From positions 1 to 5,140 of the forward strand of contig DIKN01000120.1 in assembly GCA_002424575.1 (NCBI GenBank): a DNA stretch of 5,140 nt, given 5' to 3'. Shown piece by piece: positions 1 through 4,824 of the stretch. The stretch comes from Acholeplasmataceae bacterium UBA5617. Lineage in GTDB: Bacteria > Bacillota_I > Bacilli_A > Acholeplasmatales > Acholeplasmataceae. The number at the start of each line of letters is the position of its first letter. Position 1 is the first letter of the stretch. The notes under the pieces are model-generated. The model saw only the letters and a list, made by a program, of their open reading frames with translations, did no database searches and was not told where the DNA came from. The translations under genes were made by a program, and so were the position numbers.

Positions 1-1305
1 AAATCGAAATCAGCAGGTCGCGTCCAATCGGTTGCTTTAAAACTGATTGTTGACCTCGAAAAAGAAATTGAAGCTTTCTTGCCTGAGACCTATTATGAAA
101 TTGAAGCTCATTTTCCCCATTTTAAAGCCGATTATATCATTCCCGATAAGAAACGATTGACCAAAGAGGAAGCTGATCACATCGTTTTAGAATCAGTCAA
201 TCCGTTTATTGTCAAAGATATTCAAGTCAAAGAATCCAAAAGACAACCCAAACCTCCGTTTATCACATCAACTTTACAACAGGATGCTTCACAAAATCTC
301 GGTATGAGCGCATCGCGTGCTATGATGGTTGCTCAAGCGCTTTATGAAGGTAAAGAAATTCACGGTGAACTAATCGGTTTGATCACGTATATGCGAACCG
401 ACTCCAATCGTTTAGCCGAACCGTTTATTGAAGAAGCCAAGCATGTGATTGAAGACACATATGGACCCAAATATTTAGGAAAATATACAGTTTCAACCAA
501 AGCGAACGCACAGGATGCTCACGAAGCGATTCGTCCTACCTCGCTTAAGCGTACACCGGAATCCCTCGAAACTTATTTAAGTAAGGATGAATATCGTCTA
601 TATAAGCGCATCTACCATCGCGCATTGGCATCTTTGATGGCGCCGGCCATCTTTGATATCACCAAGGTGACGCTAGAATCATCTGGACATCCCTATCTTG
701 TTGAAGGATCCGTTGAACGATTTGATGGTCATTTACGTCTTTATAATGATCAAAAGTCAAAGGATAAAGTCCTCCCCCTCATGACGATTGGACAAGAGAT
801 GAACACGAAAGAAGTCGAAGCCATCGAAAAGGTGACGACACCCCCCACGAGATATTCAGAAGCAACCCTGATCAAGGAACTCGAGGCTCAAGGGATTGGA
901 CGTCCATCGACTTACGCACAGATCATTCAGACATTGAAGAGTCGTGATTATGTTGAACTTGAAGAAAAACGGTTCAAACCCACAAAACAGGGGCGATTAA
1001 CCGTTGAACAACTCGATCTTTTCTTCAATAAAATCATCAATGTCGAATATACCTCACGGATGGAAACCATTTTGGATGAAATAGCAGATGGTAAACAAAA
1101 AGGTTCACACCTCATCTCTCGTTTTTATCACAGTTTCATCCCTATGGTTGAAACAGCAGAGCGTGAAATGAAAAAAATTGGACCGCGTCAAACAGGAGAA
1201 ATGTGTCCTGTGTGTGGTAAACCGCTTGTTATTCGCAAATCAAAATATGGTGAATTTACGGCATGCTCAGGATTCCCCTCGTGTAAATATGTGAAAAAAG
1301 ACTAA
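1..1305 (+). CDS. topA: DNA topoisomerase I (type IA), C-terminal part; 5' end outside the window
   Basis: TopA relaxes negatively supercoiled DNA by cutting one strand through a 5'-phosphotyrosine link. The reading frame is open from base 1 and begins in the family signature SAGRVQSVALKL, so the gene continues upstream; the N-terminal Toprim part (roughly 160 residues by analogy with E. coli TopA) is missing. Numbering from the window edge, PPFITSTLQQDA is followed by catalytic Tyr130 in GLITYMRTDS (codon 388-390), DAHEAIRPT (His174), GIGRPSTYA (298-306) and the YTSRME/IADG region. The C-terminus has one zinc finger, C402-X2-C405-X16-C422-X5-C428, and stops six residues later. Many Firmicutes enzymes carry further zinc fingers, so this looks like a short form, near 600 residues in total if the missing part is normal. 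No frameshift is visible, and the terminator-like hairpin at 1414-1438 is the first candidate end of its transcript. Identification is secure; the activity is inferred from the family. Confidence 0.97.
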   Translation, partial: KSKSAGRVQSVALKLIVDLEKEIEAFLPETYYEIEAHFPHFKADYIIPDKKRLTKEEADHIVLESVNPFIVKDIQVKESKRQPKPPFITSTLQQDASQNLGMSASRAMMVAQALYEGKEIHGELIGLITYMRTDSNRLAEPFIEEAKHVIEDTYGPKYLGKYTVSTKANAQDAHEAIRPTSLKRTPESLETYLSKDEYRLYKRIYHRALASLMAPAIFDITKVTLESSGHPYLVEGSVERFDGHLRLYNDQKSKDKVLPLMTIGQEMNTKEVEAIEKVTTPPTRYSEATLIKELEAQGIGRPSTYAQIIQTLKSRDYVELEEKRFKPTKQGRLTVEQLDLFFNKIINVEYTSRMETILDEIADGKQKGSHLISRFYHSFIPMVETAEREMKKIGPRQTGEMCPVCGKPLVIRKSKYGEFTACSGFPSCKYVKKD

Positions 1306-1317
1306 ATTGAGAAAGAC

Positions 1318-1346
1318 TTTACAACAAGAAACAAACGTGATAAAAT
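1318..1346 (+). promoter_or_regulatory. Predicted sigma-A promoter just after topA
   Basis: TTTACA (1318-1323) and TAAAAT (1341-1346) each match the sigma-A consensus in five of six positions and are separated by exactly 17 bases. Transcription would begin near 1353, at the first base of a hairpin, and would run through the hairpin cluster that ends in the terminator-like stem at 1414-1438. No credible reading frame follows before that stem, so the promoter would serve either a small RNA or, by read-through, tpx. AT-rich DNA yields such matches by chance, so this is a prediction from sequence alone. Confidence 0.45.
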
Positions 1347-1374
1347 CGATGTGCATCCAACGAGGGTGCGATTT

Positions 1375-1438
1375 ATCCCCTTTGGTGTGTGAAAAAACAC
1401 ACAAATCCCCTTTATCCCCCTCACCCCTAGAGGGGGAT
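1375..1438 (+). repeat. ATCCCC-rich repeat cluster with complementary G tract
   Basis: ATCCCCTTT occurs at 1375-1383 and 1405-1413, and a third ATCCCC follows at 1414-1419. The G-rich arm at 1430-1438 can pair with the third copy (9 bp), with the second copy (AATCCCC at 1404-1410 with 1433-1439, 7 bp) or with the first (1375-1380 with 1433-1438, 6 bp), so alternative folds are possible. On the minus strand the region reads through as a peptide containing NPPLGVRGIKG, a pattern I associate with spurious ORFs over C/G-tract intergenic repeats. Only one copy of the cluster lies in this window, so its status as a dispersed repeat is inference. Confidence 0.35.
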
Positions 1439-1446
1439 TCTTATTG
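1414..1446 (+). terminator. Probable intrinsic terminator after topA or the candidate small RNA
   Basis: ATCCCCCTC (1414-1422) and GAGGGGGAT (1430-1438) form a perfect 9-bp, G/C-rich stem with a 7-base loop, followed by a T-rich but interrupted tract (TCTTATTG onward). The stem is strong and the tail weaker than in the two other terminators of this window. It lies between topA and the tpx promoter, so it could separate those units. Confidence 0.55.
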
Positions 1447-1466
1447 TTACTTTTCTTTGCAAGATA

Positions 1467-1475
1467 TGCTATAAT
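1467..1475 (+). promoter_or_regulatory. Extended -10 promoter of tpx
   Basis: TGCTATAAT is a perfect TATAAT hexamer (1470-1475) preceded by the extended -10 dinucleotide TG. Upstream, TTGTTA (1444-1449) resembles a -35 box but the spacer would be 20 bases, so the extended -10 probably carries the recognition. Transcription would start near 1482, leaving a leader of about 25 bases before the ATG at 1507. No recognisable peroxide-response (PerR-type) operator was seen. Confidence 0.75.
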
Positions 1476-1490
1476 AAAAGTGAATATTGA

Positions 1491-1497
1491 AAGAAGG
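1491..1497 (+). promoter_or_regulatory. Ribosome binding site that selects the tpx start
   Basis: AAGAAGG directly touches an in-frame ATG at 1498, which is too close for initiation, but lies nine bases before the next in-frame ATG at 1507. The second ATG is therefore preferred. An upstream TTG at 1444 in the same frame falls before the promoter and is not used. Confidence 0.7.
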
Positions 1498-1506
1498 ATG
1501 AAACCC

Positions 1507-2007
1507 ATGAAGACATTCAAAGGAAAACCCATCACCTTGCTAGGTGAAACCAAAAAGGTTGGCGATTTAGCACCTGATTTTCATGCATTAAACACGAAGA
1601 GTGAAGTCAAACACCTTTCTGATTACAAATCGCGTTACATCATTTTAAACGTTGTACCTTCCTTGGATACAACCGTATGTGACATGCAAGCAAGAACCGT
1701 TAACACCGAACTTGCCGAACGTCAAGACACAACTGTCTTAACCATCAGTAATGATTTACCCTTCGCTCAATCACGTTGGTGTGGTAATGCAGGTTTACCC
1801 AATATCATCACCTTATCAGACCATCTCGATTTGGATTTTGCTACCAAATATGGAACCAACATCAAAGAATTGCGCTTGCAGGCGCGCTCCGTTTTCGTCC
1901 TTGATGAAAATAGACGCATCGTTTATGTTGAATATGTTGATGAGATGAGTCAACATCTTAAATTTGATGAACTCTTAAGTTTTGTTAAAAAATTACCGAA
2001 AGAATAA
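1507..2007 (+). CDS. tpx: Thiol peroxidase (Tpx-type atypical 2-Cys peroxiredoxin)
   Basis: A cytosolic peroxidase that reduces hydrogen peroxide and alkyl hydroperoxides, normally recycled by thioredoxin. The 166-residue product matches the usual family length (E. coli Tpx is 168). The active-site loop reads VPSLDTTVCDMQ, with peroxidatic Cys58 (codon 1678-1680) and Thr55. The resolving cysteine is Cys92 in FAQSRWCGNAGL (codon 1780-1782), the motif that separates Tpx from AhpC and BCP types. Arg127 in QARSVFVLDE corresponds to the catalytic arginine that closes the active site. The ATG at 1507 is chosen for its ribosome-site spacing; starting at 1498 would add only MKP. The gene has its own extended -10 promoter and its own terminator, so it appears monocistronic between topA and ftsY. 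All expected catalytic residues are present. The electron donor cannot be read from this window. Confidence 0.96.
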   Translation: MKTFKGKPITLLGETKKVGDLAPDFHALNTKSEVKHLSDYKSRYIILNVVPSLDTTVCDMQARTVNTELAERQDTTVLTISNDLPFAQSRWCGNAGLPNIITLSDHLDLDFATKYGTNIKELRLQARSVFVLDENRRIVYVEYVDEMSQHLKFDELLSFVKKLPKE

Positions 2008-2024
2008 CTTTCGGTTTTCTTTTT
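1995..2024 (+). terminator. Intrinsic terminator of tpx, overlapping its stop codon
   Basis: ACCGAAAG (1995-2002) and CTTTCGGT (2008-2015) form a perfect 8-bp stem around the loop AATAA, which contains the tpx TAA stop (2005-2007). TTTCTTTTT follows at once. The 5' arm is coding sequence for the last tpx residues, so ribosomes finishing tpx would cover part of the hairpin. Confidence 0.88.
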
Positions 2025-2029
2025 GATTA

Positions 2030-2038
2030 TGGTATAAT
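2030..2038 (+). promoter_or_regulatory. Extended -10 promoter of the ftsY-ylxM-ffh unit
   Basis: TGGTATAAT is a perfect TATAAT (2033-2038) with the TG extension. The -35 position would fall in the 3' arm of the tpx terminator (around 2010-2015), where no good hexamer is seen. The transcript would start near 2045 and reach the ttg start of ftsY after fewer than 20 bases. It lies directly after the tpx terminator, so the SRP genes seem independently transcribed. Confidence 0.75.
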
Positions 2039-2049
2039 AACTCAGGATT

Positions 2050-2054
2050 AGGAG
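2050..2054 (+). promoter_or_regulatory. Ribosome binding site fixing the TTG start of ftsY
   Basis: AGGAG ends seven bases before the TTG at 2062. No ATG or GTG in the ftsY frame has comparable spacing; the nearby GTG at 2055 is out of frame. The product from this TTG begins with the hydrophobic/basic helix expected of FtsY. Confidence 0.8.
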
Positions 2055-2061
2055 TGAAAAT

Positions 2062-3018
2062 TTGGGACTCTTTCAGAAATTATTTGGACGAAAACCGAAG
2101 AATGAGCGCTATCAATTAGGGTTGCATAAAACCAAAGAAAACTTTGGCAATCTTAAAAGTTTGCTCGCGCAATCAAAGACCATCGATGATGATCTTTTTG
2201 ATACGCTTGAAGAACTCTTTATCCAAGCTGATATCGGTATTGATACAGTGATTTATTTTATCGATGAACTCAAAAAAGAAGTTTCAAGCAAACACATCAC
2301 AGACCCTAAAGATTTAGCGGAGATGATTGTCGATAAAATGTTTGAAATTTATCTCAAAGGTGAACTCGTTCAAACCGACCTGAGATATGACGAAGGACAA
2401 ACCAACGTTTATCTTTTCGTTGGAGTCAACGGTGTAGGTAAAACAACAACCATTGGAAAACTTGCAAAGCAGTTTAAAGATGAAGGTAAAAAAGTGATGC
2501 TTGTTGCAGGTGATACCTTTCGTGCGGGTGCCATTGCGCAACTGATCGAATGGGGTAAACGCAGCAACACCCCTGTCTTTTCAAAAGAAGCGGGATCAGA
2601 CCCTTCCTCTGTGTTCTATGATGCTCTTGAAGTCGCCAAAAAAGAACACTATGATGTAGTCCTCTGTGATACAGCAGGACGCTTACAAACCAAAGTCAAC
2701 TTGATGAATGAACTCACCAAAATGAAGCGTGTTATTCAAAAAACATTCCCCAATGCTCCTCAAGAAACACTGCTTATTATCGATGCGACAACCGGTCAAA
2801 ACGGCATGCGACAAGCAGAAGTTTTCAAAGAAGCTACCGATGTTTCAGGTATTGTATTGACCAAATTGGATGGAACTGCCAAAGGCGGTATCGTGCTTGC
2901 GATACGCCACATGTATAACCTTCCCATTAAATATGTTGGATTAGGTGAAAAGATTGATGATCTTGTCCCCTTTGATATCGAACAGTACATTTATGGACTG
3001 TTCCGTGATTTCTTCTAA
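2062..3018 (+). CDS. ftsY: Signal recognition particle receptor FtsY (SRP GTPase)
   Basis: FtsY docks the SRP-ribosome complex at the membrane; FtsY and Ffh activate each other's GTP hydrolysis, releasing the nascent chain to the Sec translocon. The 318-residue protein starts at a TTG with a well placed AGGAG. It opens with MGLFQKLFGRK, an amphipathic basic helix of the type that targets FtsY to lipids, then a four-helix N domain (about 15-100) and the G domain. G-domain motifs are the P-loop GVNGVGKTTT (121-130), DTFRAGAIAQL (151-161), DTAGR (203-207), TKLDG (267-271) and the closing GLGEKIDDL (293-301). It lacks the long acidic A domain of E. coli FtsY, as is usual in Gram-positive bacteria (B. 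subtilis FtsY is about this size). It is first in a unit with ylxM and ffh. No key residue is missing. Confidence 0.97.
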   Translation: MGLFQKLFGRKPKNERYQLGLHKTKENFGNLKSLLAQSKTIDDDLFDTLEELFIQADIGIDTVIYFIDELKKEVSSKHITDPKDLAEMIVDKMFEIYLKGELVQTDLRYDEGQTNVYLFVGVNGVGKTTTIGKLAKQFKDEGKKVMLVAGDTFRAGAIAQLIEWGKRSNTPVFSKEAGSDPSSVFYDALEVAKKEHYDVVLCDTAGRLQTKVNLMNELTKMKRVIQKTFPNAPQETLLIIDATTGQNGMRQAEVFKEATDVSGIVLTKLDGTAKGGIVLAIRHMYNLPIKYVGLGEKIDDLVPFDIEQYIYGLFRDFF

Positions 3019-3026
3019 GGAGTCGT

Positions 3027-3341
3027 ATGGAATCTTACGAGAAAAAGGCTTGGATGGGTCAATTGTTCGATTTATATGGTGATCTGTTGACCGAAAAACA
3101 AAGTGCCTACTTTAAACTTTATTATTTTGAAGATTATTCCCTTCAGGAAATCGCTGAAGTTTTTGAAGTGAGCCGTAACGCTGTTTACGATCACATCAAA
3201 AAAGCAGAGGACCATCTGTTGGCTTATGAAGAAGCACTCAAACTCTATGCAAAACGAGAAAAGCGAAAAGAAATCCTTGAAAGACTCGTACAAGGATTTG
3301 ACCCTAAACTTGTGGATGAACTCAGAAAGTTGGATGAATAA
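3027..3341 (+). CDS. ylxM: YlxM family helix-turn-helix protein, SRP-associated
   Basis: A 104-residue member of the YlxM/p13 family, small sigma-70 region-4-like helix-turn-helix proteins encoded next to ffh in Firmicutes and Mollicutes. The HTH lies at about residues 25-60, with LTEKQSAYFKLYY followed by SLQEIAEVFEVSRNAVYDHIKKAE; the C-terminal half is charged and helical. Resemblance to B. subtilis YlxM as I remember it is strong over the whole length. In streptococci the homologue has been reported to bind SRP components and modulate Ffh GTPase activity; whether this one binds DNA, RNA or protein cannot be told from sequence. AAGGAG (3017-3022) overlaps the ftsY stop and lies four bases before the ATG, rather close. 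The stop overlaps the ffh start by one base (TAATG), so translation of the two is probably coupled. Confidence 0.93.
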   Translation: MESYEKKAWMGQLFDLYGDLLTEKQSAYFKLYYFEDYSLQEIAEVFEVSRNAVYDHIKKAEDHLLAYEEALKLYAKREKRKEILERLVQGFDPKLVDELRKLDE

Positions 3342-4747
3342 TGGCTGAAAATTCACTCTCCTCACGTTTACAGATGGCGATGCGCCGTCTCACAGGACGA
3401 GGTTATCTTAATGAAAATGATATCGATGAGATGATGCGCGAAGTGCGCCTTTCTTTGCTTGAAGCTGACGTTAACTTTAAAGTCGTTAAAAGTTTTATTG
3501 CTAACATTAAAGAACAAGCCGTTGGAGAAAAGATTTTAAAAGGATTAAATCCAGGTCAACAAGTCGTCAAGATTGTCCATGATGAACTCAAACGTGTCAT
3601 GGGTGAAGATGCCGAAGGTATCCGTTATAACATGTCGGGTTTGACTACGATCATGACCATTGGTTTACAGGGTTCAGGTAAAACAACAGCCATCGGAAAA
3701 CTCGCGATTTATATCCGTAAAAACGAAAAGAAAAGTGTATTGCTTATCGCAGCGGATGTTTACCGTCCCGCAGCGATTGAACAATTAAAAACTATCGGTA
3801 AACAGATTGATGTTGAAGTCTTTGAACGCGGTTTGATCGATGCACGTACCATCGTTAAAGAAGGTTTACAATACGCTAAAGATAAAAAGTATGATGTGGT
3901 AATCATCGATACCGCAGGACGTTTGCACATCGATGAGAAGATGATGCAAGAACTCATCGATGTGAAAGCAATCGCCAAACCCAATGAGATATTGCTGACT
4001 GTGGATGCGATGACCGGTCAAGATGCAGCAAACATCTGCAAATCATTTCATGAACAACTCGAAGCGACTGGTGCGATACTGACCAAACTCGATGGCGATA
4101 CCCGTGGGGGTGCTGCTCTATCGATTAAAGAAGTATCCGGTATTCCGATTAAATTCGCTTCATCAGGCGAAAAAATGGATGCATTTGAAGTGTTCCATCC
4201 CGAAAGAATGGCATCCCGTATTTTAGGGATGGGGGATGTCTTAACGCTGATCGAAAAAGCAACCGATGCCATCGATGAAGACGAAGCGCAAAACATGATG
4301 GAAAAGCTGATGTCGGATTCGTTTAACTATAATGACTTGATGAAACAGTTTAAAATGATCAAACGTATGGGTTCTATTTCTAAGATTTTAGGCTTTTTAC
4401 CCGGTGTTGGTCAAATGAAACAAGCGATGTCACAGGTCGATGATAAGCAATTTGATAAGATGCAAGCCCTCATCTTTTCGATGACTGAACAAGAGCGAAA
4501 AGATCCAAAATTGATCGACACTTCATCGAGAAGAAGAGAAAGAGTTGCCAAAGGTGCAGGGATGTCTGTTGCAGACTTGAACCGTTTAAGACAGGCATTA
4601 GATCAACAGAAAAAAATGATGAAAAAGATGATGAATATGGATGAACGTGAGATGGAGAGTCTGCAGAAGAATCCATCGAAGTTGATGAATCAACCATCTT
4701 CTAAAAAAGGTAAAGGAAAAGGTAAGGGTCAATTCCGAATCGGATGA
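3341..4747 (+). CDS. ffh: Signal recognition particle protein Ffh (SRP54)
   Basis: Ffh binds SRP RNA and hydrophobic signal sequences of nascent membrane proteins, and pairs with FtsY. The 468-residue protein has the full NGM layout: N domain about 1-98, G domain about 100-295, M domain about 320-440. G motifs are GLQGSGKTTA (108-117), DVYRPAAIEQL (139-149), DTAGR (190-194), TKLDGDTRGG (248-257) and SGEKMDAFEVFHPERM, then RILGMGD. The M domain is rich in methionine (18 Met after Asp299), with the finger-loop region ILGFLPGVGQMK and the SRP-RNA-binding helix SRRRERVAKGAG (396-407). It ends in a glycine-lysine tail. Ser274 stands where many Ffh have glycine (FASSGEK against FxGxGEK). The ATG at 3341 shares its A with the ylxM stop, and the upstream GGATG is a weak ribosome site, which suggests coupling to ylxM. 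The TGA stop followed by a terminator supports the standard genetic code. Confidence 0.98.
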   Translation: MAENSLSSRLQMAMRRLTGRGYLNENDIDEMMREVRLSLLEADVNFKVVKSFIANIKEQAVGEKILKGLNPGQQVVKIVHDELKRVMGEDAEGIRYNMSGLTTIMTIGLQGSGKTTAIGKLAIYIRKNEKKSVLLIAADVYRPAAIEQLKTIGKQIDVEVFERGLIDARTIVKEGLQYAKDKKYDVVIIDTAGRLHIDEKMMQELIDVKAIAKPNEILLTVDAMTGQDAANICKSFHEQLEATGAILTKLDGDTRGGAALSIKEVSGIPIKFASSGEKMDAFEVFHPERMASRILGMGDVLTLIEKATDAIDEDEAQNMMEKLMSDSFNYNDLMKQFKMIKRMGSISKILGFLPGVGQMKQAMSQVDDKQFDKMQALIFSMTEQERKDPKLIDTSSRRRERVAKGAGMSVADLNRLRQALDQQKKMMKKMMNMDEREMESLQKNPSKLMNQPSSKKGKGKGKGQFRIG

Positions 4748-4757
4748 CCCTTTTTTT
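4726..4757 (+). terminator. Intrinsic terminator of the SRP unit, starting inside ffh
   Basis: GGGTCA (4726-4731) and TCCG (4734-4737) pair with CGGA (4741-4744) and TGACCC (4745-4750): ten base pairs with a two-base bulge and a three-base AAT loop, followed by seven T (4751-4757). The whole 5' arm encodes the last residues of Ffh, and the 3' arm contains its TGA stop (4745-4747). Confidence 0.93.
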
Positions 4758-4759
4758 CT

Positions 4760-4774
4760 CCACAAACATTGTGG
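4760..4774 (+). promoter_or_regulatory. Perfect 15-base dyad upstream of the polA promoter
   Basis: CCACAA (4760-4765) and TTGTGG (4769-4774) are perfect inverted repeats around ACA. The dyad lies between the ffh terminator and the -10 box at 4798, covering roughly -50 to -35 relative to a polA start near 4810. It has no good T tract after it (AAAAGTTT), so it is not a terminator; it could be a protein binding site or chance. No known operator was recognised. Confidence 0.25.
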
Positions 4775-4794
4775 AAAAGTTTGAAAAATGACGA

Positions 4795-4803
4795 TGTTAT
4801 AAT
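4795..4803 (+). promoter_or_regulatory. Extended -10 promoter of polA
   Basis: TGTTATAAT contains a perfect TATAAT (4798-4803) with the TG extension. No -35 hexamer sits at 16-18 bases; TTGAAA at 4781 is too close (11-base spacer) and TTGTGG at 4769 too far. The predicted start near 4810 would leave about 15 bases, just enough for the ribosome site at 4811-4816. Confidence 0.72.
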
Positions 4804-4810
4804 GAAGAAG

Positions 4811-4816
4811 AAGGAG
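4811..4816 (+). promoter_or_regulatory. Ribosome binding site that selects the polA start
   Basis: AAGGAG lies eight bases before the ATG at 4825. A closer ATG at 4820 reads ATG-ACA-TGA and ends at once, so 4825 is the start. Confidence 0.85.
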
Positions 4817-4824
4817 ACTATGAC

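Larger units (their letters stand above)
1353..1446 (+). ncRNA. Candidate small structured RNA, three hairpins, unknown function
   Basis: This stretch lies between a near-consensus promoter (1318-1346) and a terminator-like hairpin. It contains three consecutive stems: GCATCC/GGGTGC (1353-1358 with 1364-1369, one G-U pair, loop AACGA), TGTGTG/CACACA (1386-1391 with 1398-1403, loop of six A) and a 9-bp stem (1414-1422 with 1430-1438). I do not recognise an RNA family: the SRP RNA tetraloop region, tmRNA, RNase P and riboswitch cores I know are not apparent. Alternatives are an interspersed repeat with hairpins, or simply the topA 3' untranslated region. Expression is not shown by sequence. Confidence 0.3.

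Noticed and set aside
1359..1368. AACGAGGGTG resembles the start of a T-box antiterminator
   Set aside because: The rest of the T-box core (GGNACCGCG) is absent, there is no room for a specifier stem before it, and tpx is not an aminoacyl-tRNA synthetase or amino acid gene.
1353..1446. SRP RNA gene close to ffh and ftsY
   Set aside because: The conserved GGAA-type tetraloop helix and its flanking internal loops of SRP RNA are not present.
1444..1506. Longer tpx starting at TTG 1444 or ATG 1498
   Set aside because: TTG 1444 lies upstream of the promoter's predicted transcription start, and ATG 1498 abuts the Shine-Dalgarno sequence; ATG 1507 has correct spacing and gives the family length.
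1302..1553. Minus-strand frame of 83 codons with a hydrophobic N-terminal part, between topA and tpx
   Set aside because: It runs over the hairpin cluster and into the start of tpx on the opposite strand, has no convincing ribosome site, and its NPPLGVRGIKG stretch is what a C/G-tract repeat gives when translated.
4710..4725. Short GGTAAA/GGTAAG tandem repeats at the ffh 3' end
   Set aside because: They encode the lysine-glycine tail common at Ffh C-termini and are explained by coding sequence.
4741..4760. Read-through of the ffh TGA as Trp, as in Mycoplasma
   Set aside because: The TGA falls in the terminator stem just before the T tract, tryptophans elsewhere are TGG, and the protein is complete at this point.
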